Source: Deltaproteobacteria bacterium (GTDB lineage: Bacteria; Myxococcota_A; Polyangia; GCA-2747355; JADLHG01). Taken from it: 64,000 nucleotides of DNA. The DNA lies in NCBI GenBank assembly GCA_020848905.1, contig JADLHG010000018.1:124001-188000 (forward strand), in the 5' to 3' direction. The stretch's first letter is position 1. Every line of letters begins with the position of its first letter. The notes under the pieces were generated by a model. The model had not been told where the DNA came from. It worked only from the letters and a program-made list of their open reading frames with translations, and did no database searches. Position numbers and translations under genes: made by a program. Below are positions 25,601 to 34,128 of the stretch, one piece after another.

Positions 25601-27910
25601 TCGGCGTCGCCGGCGGGTCGCGAGCGCCCGTGCGGCCGCGACGAAGCGCCGCGCGTCCTCCGGAAGCGGGCGAGTGGAGCGCGCGAGCACGCGGTTCGCG
25701 TGCGCGAGGGCCTCGTCGCGCCAGAGCTCCGCCTCGGGACGTCCCCGACGGATCCAGAGCTCGGCGACCTGCGCGAGGTCCGTGAAGACGGCGTGGTCGT
25801 CGCGGATCTCGTCCCGCCACTGCGCCAGCCGGCGCCAACCGGAGACGAGCGACTCGTGCACCAGCTCGAGCTCGGTAGGCTGCCCGTCCACCCTTCCCCC
25901 CCGGGCGAGGAGCAGGCGGGCGTCCACCAGATGGTCGAGGACCTCCCGCGCCCCCTCGCCGAGGCCCTCGAGCGCGCTCTCGAGGGAGAGGACGCGACGC
26001 GTCCCCTCGGGGGTGACGAGCCGCAGGAAGAGCTCGCGGGCCGTCTCGTGCTGCGCCGCCGAGAGCGTCGAGAAGATGCGATCCGCGTGGGTCGCGAGAG
26101 CCCCCGCCACGCCTCCCACCTCGTCGTAGACCGCGCGCCGCAACACGCGCTCCCTCGGGTCGCGCCGCTCCCAGAGCAGGTGGCAGAGGAACTGGAGCAG
26201 GGGGAGGCAGGCCGGTTGCCCACCGACGGCGCGAATCATCTCCTCGGCCAGGGTCTCGTCGTCGAAGCGGTAGCCGACGCTCGCGAGGGGGCGCGTCACG
26301 ATCTCGTGCAAGGCCGCCGCGTCGGGCTGGCGCAGCACGACGACGCGCGCCAGCGCTGCGCGAGCGACGGCGCCCTCCACGACGCGTCCGAGAAAATCCT
26401 CGCGCAGGGCGAGGAGGACCCGCACCGGCTCCTGCGCGTCGTCCGCGGCGAGGCAGAGCGCCTCGACGAAGCGGCGCCGAAGCTCCGCGTCCTCGACTAG
26501 CGTGTAGAGCTCTTCGACGTGATCGACGAAGAGCAGCAGCCGACGTCCCTCGCGGCGGGTGCGATCGTGCAGGAGCAACCCGAGGAGTCCGGGAGCCTCG
26601 GCCAGGCTTCGGGCGAGCTCCATCTCGCCGCTCGCCGGGCCGGATCCCCGGAGGAGCTCTGCCGCGAGAGCCTCGAAGGGGCTCGCTCCCGGCCGAAGCG
26701 CGAGGACGACGGTGCGTCCCCCCTCGGCGAGGCGGGGCAGGACGCCGGCGTGGGCGAGGGAGCTCTTCCCGGCCCCCGAGGAGCCCACGAGCATGAGCAG
26801 CGGCTCTTCGCGAAGGCGCTCGAGGACGAGCGCCGTTTCCGCCTCGCGCCCGTAGAAGAGGTGCGCCGAGCGGGCGGTGAAGGGGAGCAGTCCGGGGTAC
26901 GGGTTGCGTTCGGTCGTGGCGCCGCGGCTCTCCCGGGTGAGCGCGGCGGCGAGGATCTCGACCGCCTCGCTCGCGCGGGGGCGGCGATGGGGATCGCGGT
27001 CCAGGCAATCGTCGAGGAGACGCGCGAGCTCCTCGCCCAGGCGTTCGAACCCGGCAGGCCGCGGGAGCGGGGCGTGCCCTTCGCCGATGGCTCTCCGGAG
27101 TTCCTCGAGCGGGAAATCGCCGTAGGGGTGCCTCCCGAGCGCGAGCTCGCAGAGCACGAGGCCGAAGGCCCAGAGGTCCGTGGCGGGGGTGCAGGGCTCG
27201 CCGCGCCACTGCTCCGGGGCCATGTAGAGCGGCGTTCCTCGGAGCTCGCCGAAGCGGCTCAGCGTGGGCTCCGCGAGCCCGCCCCCGGGCGCCACCGCGG
27301 CGAACTCGGCCGAGACGGAGCGCTCCCCGTCGGCGCGGGAGACCAGCTTGGCCAGTCCGAAGTCCACCACGCGCGGCCGGCCGTCCTTCGCCAGAATCAC
27401 GTTCTCCGGTTTCAGATCGCGGTGCAGCACTCCGTGTCGGTGCCCCTCGGCCAGGGCCTCGGCGATGGCGCGCGCGACGCGCAGCGCCTCGGGAAGCGAG
27501 AGCTCTCCTTCGCCGAGCCCCTCTCGCAGCGAGCGCCCCTCGAGGTGCTCGAGCGCGAGATAGGGCCGACCGTCGTGCTCGCCCACGGCGTAGACGGTCA
27601 CGATGTGCGGGTGACTGAAGCGCGCCGTGGCGCGGGCCTCGAGGAAAAAACGTTCCTTCGCCTCCGGCGAGGCGAGCTGGGACGGATGGATGAGCTTGAG
27701 CGCCACCTTTCGCCCGAGCCGGGTGTCCTGCGCCAGGAAGACCTGGCCCATGCCTCCCTCGCCGAGAGGGCGCAGGATGCGGAAGTGATCCACCTCGGAG
27801 CCGGGTCCGAGGACGTGGTGCTCGGAGGGCGCCGGCGCGGACCGTGGCGCTTGCTCCCCCTGGCGCGGGGAGGTCGGGGGGACCAGCGGGCGCGTCCGGT
27901 CTTCAGACAT
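22628..27910 (-). CDS. Ser/Thr protein kinase - STAND NTPase - WD40 propeller fusion
   Basis: 1760 residues from the ATG of MSEDRTRPLV; an in-frame ATG 13 codons upstream is possible. Order: PknB-type kinase (about 43-325) with Gly loop GEGGMG (50-55), K72, HRDLKPEN (163-170) and DFG (183-185), followed by LRGTPLYMAPEQWRG in the activation segment; a novel-STAND NTPase with NPYPGLLPF and Walker A GSSGAGKS (376-383) and LLLFVDHVEELY as Walker B; an Arg-rich stretch and one membrane helix (LAGALTLAAIAATATLVAIA); a coiled coil; then about fourteen WD40 repeats (DHSVRRWNL, DETIRLWDL, DRTVRLWTL) and a degenerate C-terminal propeller. The kinase and NTPase are cytoplasmic. Whether the propellers lie outside the membrane depends on topology. 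The gene directly follows the FHA activator gene, a likely phosphorylation partner. Confidence 0.92.
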   Translation of the reverse strand: MSEDRTRPLVPPTSPRQGEQAPRSAPAPSEHHVLGPGSEVDHFRILRPLGEGGMGQVFLAQDTRLGRKVALKLIHPSQLASPEAKERFFLEARATARFSHPHIVTVYAVGEHDGRPYLALEHLEGRSLREGLGEGELSLPEALRVARAIAEALAEGHRHGVLHRDLKPENVILAKDGRPRVVDFGLAKLVSRADGERSVSAEFAAVAPGGGLAEPTLSRFGELRGTPLYMAPEQWRGEPCTPATDLWAFGLVLCELALGRHPYGDFPLEELRRAIGEGHAPLPRPAGFERLGEELARLLDDCLDRDPHRRPRASEAVEILAAALTRESRGATTERNPYPGLLPFTARSAHLFYGREAETALVLERLREEPLLMLVGSSGAGKSSLAHAGVLPRLAEGGRTVVLALRPGASPFEALAAELLRGSGPASGEMELARSLAEAPGLLGLLLHDRTRREGRRLLLFVDHVEELYTLVEDAELRRRFVEALCLAADDAQEPVRVLLALREDFLGRVVEGAVARAALARVVVLRQPDAAALHEIVTRPLASVGYRFDDETLAEEMIRAVGGQPACLPLLQFLCHLLWERRDPRERVLRRAVYDEVGGVAGALATHADRIFSTLSAAQHETARELFLRLVTPEGTRRVLSLESALEGLGEGAREVLDHLVDARLLLARGGRVDGQPTELELVHESLVSGWRRLAQWRDEIRDDHAVFTDLAQVAELWIRRGRPEAELWRDEALAHANRVLARSTRPLPEDARRFVAAARALATRRRRRRRLLALAGALTLAAIAATATLVAIAMTRQEREAQTQRRLAEKRQASAQREAARAAWARGDLLAARGHLRAALETEDSTLGRALWWQLRQEPELWQLGGGTGLYDAAFLPGGAAKGVAVASQDRKVYLVDGATRALTPLEGLADQALSVAVAPNGARIAAGGWTGGLAIWDLRGGTRRILLAGAQSPVFGVAFHPDGRWLASGGWDQRVRLWDAATGRLVATLVGHTDRVMRLRYSPDGGLLASASYDGTVRVWDGRSGRALRVLRGHTDRVVALAFSSDGERLASGSWDETIRLWDLRREAAPPRVLLARQGAVLALAFHRDGRELLSGGWDHSVRRWNLADGRWHRLQVRHEGAVFAVAYSPDGLHLLSAGLDGQLHLARRQATVAAATRVQGHTKEVGAVAFHPDGKVLVSGGADGALRAWQVETGEVRLIATSGGGPVRSLAVRPDGRYLIYGAWDGSIHETELATGVDRRVYAGHRTAVESLALAPGGRSFASASWDTSIRLWDLLAERPPRVLAGHRDVVSGVAYSPDGTLLASASWDRTVRLWTLAQPDRAPRVLEGHTAAVSGVAFTPDGRSLVSGSDDGTLRLWRIKDGTSTILGRHAARVYAPVVDPAGRWVGAPSADQTARLWPLVPTGRPNVVLRGNRGDVNRLALSPDGALVATAGDDGTVRLFHAATGSPVWHASFLNPSPPFLLSHRGWTALDSHAHGTRPPESRWLAALQARARRAALHAASGTVCLADGTGVLELWNAGEDARRLRANVPGLHRLVALPDRCAALAGSSAWTCTPRRGCARLAEGATAIARDGDELLVAASGRLLRAGPSGLPRELARTAAPPTALLATRTTLYAGLSDGQLVRSPSRGTGPFTPLVLEGAPSRTIVQLAEGPRDTLVVGFANGVLGLFSLVDGGLLYATQLHGPVDQLLLRQGHLYAATELGSHLELDLRDLSLGHCDLLRDVWRAVPVVQEAGRPQLRAPPAHHPCRPASRD

Positions 27911-27973
27911 GGCGACACCCACGGGGCGACGGGCGCCTCCCCACCGCATCGGTCGTGGCGAACGTGCGCGTGG

Positions 27974-29794
27974 CTACGATTCCTCCTGGGCCCCGCGAAT
28001 GCCGTAGGCCTTGAGCTTGTTGATCAGCGTCCGGCGCGGCATGTGGAGCAGGCGGGCCGCCTCGGACTGGTTTCCGCCGCTCTGCCGGAGCGCGTCGACG
28101 ATGAGGGCGCTCTCGAACCGCTCGACCTGCTCGTTGAAGGGGGCGAGCGACAAAGTGGAGCCCGAGTCCGGCGCGCTGCCATCGGGGGGCGCGCTCGCGG
28201 GTGGGGCCTTGCGGAGGCGCTCGGGGAGATCCTCGACGGTGATGAGGGGCCCTTCTGCGAGGACCACCGCCCGCTCGATGACGTTGCGCAGCTCGCGGAG
28301 GTTCCCGGGCCAGGCGTAGCTCTGCAGAAGCGCGAGCGCCGCGGGGTCGAGGCCCTCGAGGGTGCGGCCGTTGGCCTGGTTCGCCGCGGCCAGGAAGGCC
28401 TGCACGAGCGCCTCGATCTCCGCGCGCCGCGCCCTGAGCGGCGGGAGCTCGAGCGTCACGGCGTTGAGCCGGTAGAGCAGGTCCTCGCGGAACTCGCCCC
28501 GGCGAACCATCGCCTCCAGGTCGCGGTGGGTGGCGGCGACGACGCGCACGTCCACGGCCAGCTCTGCGCTCGATCCGACCCGCGTCACGCGCTTGGTCTC
28601 GAGCACCCGAAGCAGCGCAGCCTGCGCCGCGGGGGAGAGCTCTCCGACCTCGTCGAGAAAGACCGTGCCCCCCTCGGCGCTTTCGAACACGCCGGGGCGG
28701 GTGCGCTCCGCGCCGGTGAAGGCGCCGCGCTCGTGCCCGAAGAGGGTGCTCTCGAGCAAGGCTGCGGGCAGGGCTCCGCAGTTGACCGCCACGAGCGGGC
28801 GCCCGACGCGCGCGCTCTGGGCGTGGATCGCGGCCGCCGCGCGTTCCTTGCCCACGCCCGTCTCCCCCACGATCAGAACCGAGATCTCGGCCGCGGCGAT
28901 CCGCGCGAGCTTGCGCGCCGCGGCCTCCGTGACGCTCTCTGCCGGGGGCCTGACCTCGAGGCTGAGGGTGCCGGGCCAGTGCGCGGGCGCCACGTGAAGC
29001 GTCTCAGCCTCGCTCGTGGCGAGCAACGCCGCGCGACTCGCCGCGAGGAGGGCTTCCAGGTCGGTCCCGTGCTCGGGCCAGCTCGCGAGCCCGCAGCGCA
29101 GGGGGGGCAGGCCGGCACGGGGCGCGAGGAGCCGTTCGGCCACGACGCGCGCTCCCTCGGTGTCCGTGTGCGGCAAGAGCACCTCCACGGTCTCCGGGCC
29201 GTACCGGCCGAGGCGGTCGACCGGGCGCAGCGCCTCTCGGAGCAGAGGCGCCCAGCGCGGCAGGCGACTCGCTCCGTCGAGTGGGCCGGCGAGCTGCAAG
29301 AGGGCGAAGGGCTCGCCGAAGGTGCGTGCACGGAGCACCTCGTCTTCGAGGAACGCGAGAAAGGCCTCGTGACCGAGCAGTCCGTAGCGGCGCGGCTCGA
29401 AGGTGGCCGGGGCCTGGACCTCGACCGTCACCGTACCGATCTGCACCTCCGCGCCGAGGGGCAAGACGCTGCGGGCCACCGGGGCGCCGCCCACGCGCGT
29501 GCCGTTGGTGGAGCCCAGATCTTCGACCCAGAGCTCACCGGCCGCGAGCCGGAAGCAGGCGTGTTGCCGCGAGAGACTGCTCTCCTCGATGCGGAGGTTC
29601 GCGAGCTCGCCGCGTCCCACCACGAGCTGCTCTCCGGGGCGCAGGGTGGCGAGCTCGAGCCCGTCCCGGTGATAGAAGAGGAGCAGCCGCTGCTCCGCGG
29701 CCAGGGGGTCTATGAACTCCGCCGCGCGCGTGGCGTCGCCGAGCCGCATGGTTCTCGCCCCGCCCGGTGCCCGGCCGCCCGTCGGCCCGTTCAT
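27974..29794 (-). CDS. FHA-domain sigma-54 enhancer-binding protein
   Basis: 606 residues. An FHA domain (about 40-130: [33 protein letters not shown]) reads phospho-threonine. A ~150-residue degenerate GGDEF-like segment ([20 protein letters not shown]) follows. The AAA+ core has GETGVGKE (Walker A), [12 protein letters not shown] with an intact GAFTGA sigma-54 loop, and [13 protein letters not shown] (Walker B). The C-terminal Fis-type helix-turn-helix is [20 protein letters not shown]. There is no receiver, so control probably comes through FHA binding or phosphorylation. The Ser/Thr kinase gene begins about 63 bases downstream in the same direction. An internal ATG at 29749 is an alternative start. 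The protein should activate sigma-54 promoters, several of which occur in this window. Confidence 0.93.
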   Translation of the reverse strand: MNGPTGGRAPGGARTMRLGDATRAAEFIDPLAAEQRLLLFYHRDGLELATLRPGEQLVVGRGELANLRIEESSLSRQHACFRLAAGELWVEDLGSTNGTRVGGAPVARSVLPLGAEVQIGTVTVEVQAPATFEPRRYGLLGHEAFLAFLEDEVLRARTFGEPFALLQLAGPLDGASRLPRWAPLLREALRPVDRLGRYGPETVEVLLPHTDTEGARVVAERLLAPRAGLPPLRCGLASWPEHGTDLEALLAASRAALLATSEAETLHVAPAHWPGTLSLEVRPPAESVTEAAARKLARIAAAEISVLIVGETGVGKERAAAAIHAQSARVGRPLVAVNCGALPAALLESTLFGHERGAFTGAERTRPGVFESAEGGTVFLDEVGELSPAAQAALLRVLETKRVTRVGSSAELAVDVRVVAATHRDLEAMVRRGEFREDLLYRLNAVTLELPPLRARRAEIEALVQAFLAAANQANGRTLEGLDPAALALLQSYAWPGNLRELRNVIERAVVLAEGPLITVEDLPERLRKAPPASAPPDGSAPDSGSTLSLAPFNEQVERFESALIVDALRQSGGNQSEAARLLHMPRRTLINKLKAYGIRGAQEES

Positions 29795-29967
29795 CGGAGG
29801 TCCCCGCTGCGAGGCCGCTCGCCCTGTGCAACACCTTCACAGGGTGGGCAACGGCTGCTCAGCCGATCGGGGCAGGTCAGGCCCATGCGCCGGTCCCTGG
29901 GTGGGGTGTCACGGGGCTTCTCTCCTTCTTTCGCCGAGCTGCGAGCTCCAGGATACCGCCGAGACCT

Positions 29968-29983
29968 TGGCACCGCTCGTGCT
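29968..29983 (+). promoter_or_regulatory. sigma-54 promoter
   Basis: TGGCACCGCTCGTGCT, GG-N10-GC, two mismatches to consensus, followed by CTTTCCC. The predicted start is near 29995, about 36 bases before the lipoprotein ATG at 30031. It lies in the intergenic region shared with the divergent FHA sigma-54 activator gene, a natural candidate regulator. Confidence 0.6.
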
Positions 29984-30030
29984 CTTTCCCGAGGTCGTGC
30001 TCCTCACGGAGCGGGAAAAGGAGTCGAGCC

Positions 30031-31158
30031 ATGATGACCTCATCGTCGAAGAAGGGGACCTTCTTGAGCGCGCTGCTCGGGGTGTGCGGCCTGACCGTGG
30101 CGTGTGACCCTACACAGGACCACCCCATGGAGGCCCGGCAGCATGTGTTCCGCGCCCCGGAGGGTGGCTGGCGCGTGGTCGCAGAGAGCGGTGGGGCCCT
30201 GGCGGCGCCGGCCGGAACGGGGGGCGTCATGGCGGGCGAGGTCTCCGGCACCTTTGCCATCCACTTCGTGACCGAGCAGGAGGGCTGGGCGGTGGGCAAC
30301 CAGGGCGAGGTGCTCCACACGACGGACGGCGGGAGCTCGGCCGTGCGCGTGCCCTTCCCGAGCAGCGGCCGGCTCCGCAGCGTCTTCGCCGTCAGCGCCA
30401 CGCGGGTCTACGTCGCGGGTCAGGACACGGAGGGGGGCGGGGCGTCGCTCTGGGAGAGCCGCGACGCGGGGCAGTCCTGGGTCGTGCGCTTCAACACCGT
30501 CGCGGTCTATCCGAACCGCACGCTCACCCAGCTCGATCGCATCCACGAGGTACTCGCCACCGAGACCAGCGTGCTCCTCGTGGGTGGCCTGGGTGACAAC
30601 TCCGCCATCATCTGGGGGGCACGCGGCGAGGAGTGGAGCGAGCTCTTCAACCGGTGGGAGCGCGGAGCCCAGCACCAGCTGAGCGGTCTGGCCGCGACGG
30701 ATGCGACGCTGCGCACCTTCGTGGCCGTGGGGAACGAAGGCCTGGTCCTGACCTCGGCCGACGGTGGTGCGAGCTGGACCGAGCAGGCGAGCGGCACGAA
30801 GGCCAACCTGCACGACGTGGCCTGTCGCGACGGCCGGTGCGTGGCGGTGGGTGACGCGGGGACGGTCCTGCTGAGCCGGGACCACGGCGCGAGCCTGACC
30901 TCCCTCGCGGTGACGAGCGCGGTGGACTTCGCGGCGGTGAGCCTCGGCTCGACGGCGGACAAGATCTGGATCGGTGGCACCGAGGGCACGATCCTGCACT
31001 CCGACGACGGGGGCGCGCGCTTCAGCCGCCAGCCGACCGAGCGAAGCTGCTTCGTGCAGGCCCTGTTCATGGTGAGCGATACGTTCGGCCTGGCCGGCTG
31101 CGCGAGCACGCTCGGCAACTCGGGGGCGCTCCTCCACACCGTCACCGGCGGCCGCTAG
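30031..31158 (+). CDS. Ycf48-like/BNR-repeat propeller lipoprotein
   Basis: 375 residues starting at the ATG 7 bases after AAAAGGAG. A lipobox (LTVAC, Cys25) gives a membrane-anchored lipoprotein. The body has repeated Asp-box/Ycf48 units: TEQEGWAVGNQGEVLHTTDG, NEGLVLTSADGGASWTEQ, RCVAVGDAGTVLLSRDHGAS and DKIWIGGTEGTILHSDDGGA. These form a 6-7-bladed beta-propeller. Ycf48 homologues assist photosystem II in phototrophs; in heterotrophs the same fold is found on many surface proteins, so a binding role is inferred. Divergent from the FHA activator, with a sigma-54-like promoter. Confidence 0.85.
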   Translation: MMTSSSKKGTFLSALLGVCGLTVACDPTQDHPMEARQHVFRAPEGGWRVVAESGGALAAPAGTGGVMAGEVSGTFAIHFVTEQEGWAVGNQGEVLHTTDGGSSAVRVPFPSSGRLRSVFAVSATRVYVAGQDTEGGGASLWESRDAGQSWVVRFNTVAVYPNRTLTQLDRIHEVLATETSVLLVGGLGDNSAIIWGARGEEWSELFNRWERGAQHQLSGLAATDATLRTFVAVGNEGLVLTSADGGASWTEQASGTKANLHDVACRDGRCVAVGDAGTVLLSRDHGASLTSLAVTSAVDFAAVSLGSTADKIWIGGTEGTILHSDDGGARFSRQPTERSCFVQALFMVSDTFGLAGCASTLGNSGALLHTVTGGR

Positions 31159-31185
31159 CGCGGCTGGTCTGGCGACGGCCCCTCC

Positions 31186-32562
31186 TCACCCCTCGTCCTC
31201 TCCCACCGCGATCCCGAGCCGCCGCATCCGGCGGGCCAGCGCGCCGCGACTGATGCCGAGCTGCGCCGCAGCGCGGCTCTGGTTGCCACCCGACGAGGCG
31301 AGCGCCTCGCGGATCAGGCGGGCCTCGTGCTGGGCCAGAGGCCCGGCCGGCTCGGTAGCGACGTCCTCGGCCGTGCGCGCCTCACCGATCTCGGCCGGCA
31401 GGAGGTCCACGCCGAGCGGCGCGTCGTCGTCGGCGAGGATCATCGCTCGCTCGATCACGTTGCGCAGCTCGCGGGCGTTGCCGGGCCAGGCGTAGGCCAG
31501 GAGTCGCCGCTCCGCCTCGGGCTCGAGCTCCCGCACGCGCTTGCGAAAGCTCCCGCGGTAGTCCGTCATGAACTGCCGGGCCAGCGGCAAGATGTCCTCC
31601 CGTCGCTCGCGCAGGGGAGGGATCACGATCGGAAAGACCTTCAGCCGGTAGTAGAGGTCCTCGCGCAACGTGCGGGCCTCAATCGCCCGCTGCAGGTCGC
31701 GATTGGTGGCCGCGATGATGCGAAGGTCGGCCGCCAGGTCTCGCACGCCGCCCACGCGCCGGAAGGTGCGTTGCTCGAGCACCTTCAGCAGCTTGGCCTG
31801 CACCGCGAGCGGCGCATCGGCGATCTCGTCCAGGTAGACCGTTCCGCCGGCGGCCAGCTCGAAGAGCCCCTGCTTGGCCGCCTTGGCGTCGGTGAAGGCC
31901 CCTCGTTCGTGGCCGAAGAGCTCGCTCTCGAGCAGGGCTTCGGGGAGCGCTGCGCAGTTGATGTCGAGGAAGAGCCGCTCCGCGCGCACGCTGCCCTGGT
32001 GGATGTGGCGTGCGAGGAGATCCTTGCCGACGCCGCTCTCTCCCTGCAGGAGCACCGTCGCCGGGTCGCTGCGCATGACCCGCGAGGCGAGGGCGAGCGC
32101 CTGCTGCATCGCCGCCGATTGGGCCACGATGGCCGGCGCCGTGGTGGTGCGGTCTCGCGAGCGGAGAGCCCGGTTCTCCTGCCGCAGGAGGACCCGCTCC
32201 ACCGCCTTGGCCACGCTGTTGTGGAGCTTGGCGAAGTCGAAGGGCTTGGTCACGTAGTCCCACGCCCCCTGGCGCACGGACTCGACCGCGGTCTCGAGCG
32301 CGGTGGTGGAGGTGATCATGATGATCACCGTGTCCTCGCGGACCGCGTGGAACTCGGGGATGCGCGCCACGCCGCTCCCGTCGGGAAGATTGATGTCGAG
32401 GAGCACCACGTCGGCCGGGTCGCCCTCGTGCAGGCGGAGCGCCTCCGTGGCCGTGCCGGCGGTGGCCACCGTGTAGCCCTCGCGCGCCAGGTCCTTCTCC
32501 AGCGACCAGCGGATGAGCTCCTCGTCGTCGACCACCAGCACTCGCGCGCTAGCTCGCGGCAT
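31186..32562 (-). CDS. NtrC-family sigma-54 response regulator of the cytochrome operon
   Basis: 458 residues from the ATG of MPRASARVLVVDDEE, inside the end of the kinase gene (14-base overlap, ribosome site GGAAGGTG). Receiver: D12/D13, phosphoacceptor D56 (VVLLDINLPDGSG), T84 and K106. AAA+ core: Walker A GESGVGKD (174-181), [10 protein letters not shown] (the sigma-54 loop is GAFTDA, not the usual GAFTGA), and GTVYLDEIADA. C-terminal Fis-type HTH: ALASSGGNQSRAAAQLGISR. It pairs with the heme-motif kinase upstream, and both follow the octaheme cytochrome gene. The likely targets are the two palindromes at 36463-36509, upstream of that operon's sigma-54 promoter, making the circuit self-regulating. 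Confidence 0.93.
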   Translation of the reverse strand: MPRASARVLVVDDEELIRWSLEKDLAREGYTVATAGTATEALRLHEGDPADVVLLDINLPDGSGVARIPEFHAVREDTVIIMITSTTALETAVESVRQGAWDYVTKPFDFAKLHNSVAKAVERVLLRQENRALRSRDRTTTAPAIVAQSAAMQQALALASRVMRSDPATVLLQGESGVGKDLLARHIHQGSVRAERLFLDINCAALPEALLESELFGHERGAFTDAKAAKQGLFELAAGGTVYLDEIADAPLAVQAKLLKVLEQRTFRRVGGVRDLAADLRIIAATNRDLQRAIEARTLREDLYYRLKVFPIVIPPLRERREDILPLARQFMTDYRGSFRKRVRELEPEAERRLLAYAWPGNARELRNVIERAMILADDDAPLGVDLLPAEIGEARTAEDVATEPAGPLAQHEARLIREALASSGGNQSRAAAQLGISRGALARRMRRLGIAVGEDEG

Positions 32563-34030
32563 GCACACCTTCCTCTTCGCTGCCGCCGTCCGTGGGCAGC
32601 CGGATGGTGAAGGAGGTCCCCTGCCCGGGGCGGCTCTCGACCTGGATCTCCCCCCGCTGGGTCTCGACGATCTGGCGCGCGACGTAGAGCCCGAGGCCCG
32701 TGCCATGGGCCTTGGTCGAAAAGAAGGGCGAGAAGATGCGCTCCTTGTTCTCGGGCAGGATCCCGAGCCCCTGGTCGGAGATGACCACCTCGACGACCTG
32801 CGGGGTGGCGCTCTTCACCTCGATCTCGAGCGCGCCGCCCCGTGGCATGGCCTGCACCCCGTTCAGAAGGACGTTCAAGAAGACCTGCTTCATCAACTCC
32901 TCGTCGACGCGCGCCCGCGGGAGGCCCGTGGCGTAGCGCTTGCGCAGCTCGATCTTCTGCTCGGCGGCCTTGCGCTCGATGAAGAAGAGGGCGTGATCGA
33001 GGAGCTCGGTGACCTCCACCGACGTCACGGCGGGCTTGAGGGGCCGCGCGAAGTCGAGGGCGCTCACGGCCGTCTGACTCATGCGCTCCATCTGGGCCAG
33101 GATCTTACCCAGGATGGGCTTGTTGGGGTCTTCCGCCGCGGCCTCCCGTTCGACCACCTTCAGCGCGCCGATGATCCCGGCCAGCTGGTTCTTGATCTCG
33201 TGGGCCACCGAGGTGAGGAGCTGACCGAGCGCCGCCAGCTTCTCGGATTGGGCCAGCTCCGCGCGGTGCTTGCGGTCCAGCTCGGTGGTCGCGCTCTGCA
33301 GACTGGCGGCCATGTCGTTCAGGCTCTGGCCGAGCCGACCGAGCTCGTCGGGCTGCGAACGCGGCAAGCGCACCGCGAGGTCCCCCTTGCGGATGCGGCC
33401 GACGGCCGACTCGAGGCGCTTGATCGGGCGGTGGACGAGCAGCAGGTGCACGCCCACGAGGAGCAGCGAGAGGACCGCGGCCAGGATCCCTCCCACGGCG
33501 AGGTTCAGCCGCTGTTGCTCGCGGACCTCCTCCTCGGCCTCCTCGATGGGGATGTCCACCCCCACGTACCCGAGCGGCCCCTTGTCGGCATGGCACCGGG
33601 CGCACGAGGGCTCGGTCACGACGGCCCGGACGCGACGGGCCCAGTGCCGGCCGCCGTAGAAGACCGTCTGGGCGGAGGCCACGCGATAGTTCGCGGAGGT
33701 GCCGCGCAGCCGGTCGTCGCAGGCCAGGGTCACGCGCCCGTCGGGAGTGGTCACGAAGGCCGACTTGTCGGCCGCCCCGCACAGGCGTTTGAGCAGCGGC
33801 ACGACGTCGAGGTGACCGTGCTTCGTGCCGGTCCGCAGGGCCTCCTGCACCACGCCGGTGAAGCGTGTGGCGCGCCGGGCGGCGTCCTGTTCGTGGATGC
33901 CGGTGAAGAGGCGTCCGAGGACCGCGGTGGAGGCGAAGCTGAGCGCGAGCACGACGGCGATGGTGGGGAGCAGAACCTTCAGGATCAGGCTGCGGCGCAC
34001 CCACCCGACGCCATGTGAGCTCCTCTTCAC
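32549..34030 (-). CDS. membrane histidine kinase with periplasmic c-type heme motif
   Basis: 493 residues. TM1 (about 15-37) and TM2 (177-199) enclose a ~140-residue periplasmic sensor containing CARCH (143-147), a CXXCH site for covalent heme c. Two further Cys (84, 104) are also outside. HAMP (200-252), HisKA with H277 in SVAHEIKNQLAG, and HATPase (NVLLNGVQAMP; DQGLGI; GTGLGLYVARQI) follow. The organisation matches heme-bearing periplasmic sensor kinases of the DUF3365/c-heme PAS kind known from Geobacter. A heme c sensor would report redox state, oxygen, NO or electron flow at the envelope. The gene lies 98 bases after the octaheme cytochrome gene and overlaps its regulator gene by 14 bases. 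Confidence 0.92.
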   Translation of the reverse strand: MKRSSHGVGWVRRSLILKVLLPTIAVVLALSFASTAVLGRLFTGIHEQDAARRATRFTGVVQEALRTGTKHGHLDVVPLLKRLCGAADKSAFVTTPDGRVTLACDDRLRGTSANYRVASAQTVFYGGRHWARRVRAVVTEPSCARCHADKGPLGYVGVDIPIEEAEEEVREQQRLNLAVGGILAAVLSLLLVGVHLLLVHRPIKRLESAVGRIRKGDLAVRLPRSQPDELGRLGQSLNDMAASLQSATTELDRKHRAELAQSEKLAALGQLLTSVAHEIKNQLAGIIGALKVVEREAAAEDPNKPILGKILAQMERMSQTAVSALDFARPLKPAVTSVEVTELLDHALFFIERKAAEQKIELRKRYATGLPRARVDEELMKQVFLNVLLNGVQAMPRGGALEIEVKSATPQVVEVVISDQGLGILPENKERIFSPFFSTKAHGTGLGLYVARQIVETQRGEIQVESRPGQGTSFTIRLPTDGGSEEEGVHAAS

Positions 34031-34128
34031 TGGGCCCGAGGTCCGAGCGGTGCCGACGTCACGTCGTGCAGGCTAGCACTTCGGGGCTCCATGGGCTCAC
34101 CTCCATCCGCGGCCCTTGGGCAGGCGAG

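Noticed and set aside
29850-29866. Possible second sigma-54 element, TGGGCAACGGCTGCT
   Set aside because: The spacing is GG-N9-GC, not N10, and it is far from the next start codon.
23294-30034. Two plus-strand open frames of over 1000 codons through the kinase and FHA-activator genes
   Set aside because: Both are antisense to genes with complete catalytic motifs. The translations show no family signature and only Arg/Gly/Glu-rich shadow composition.
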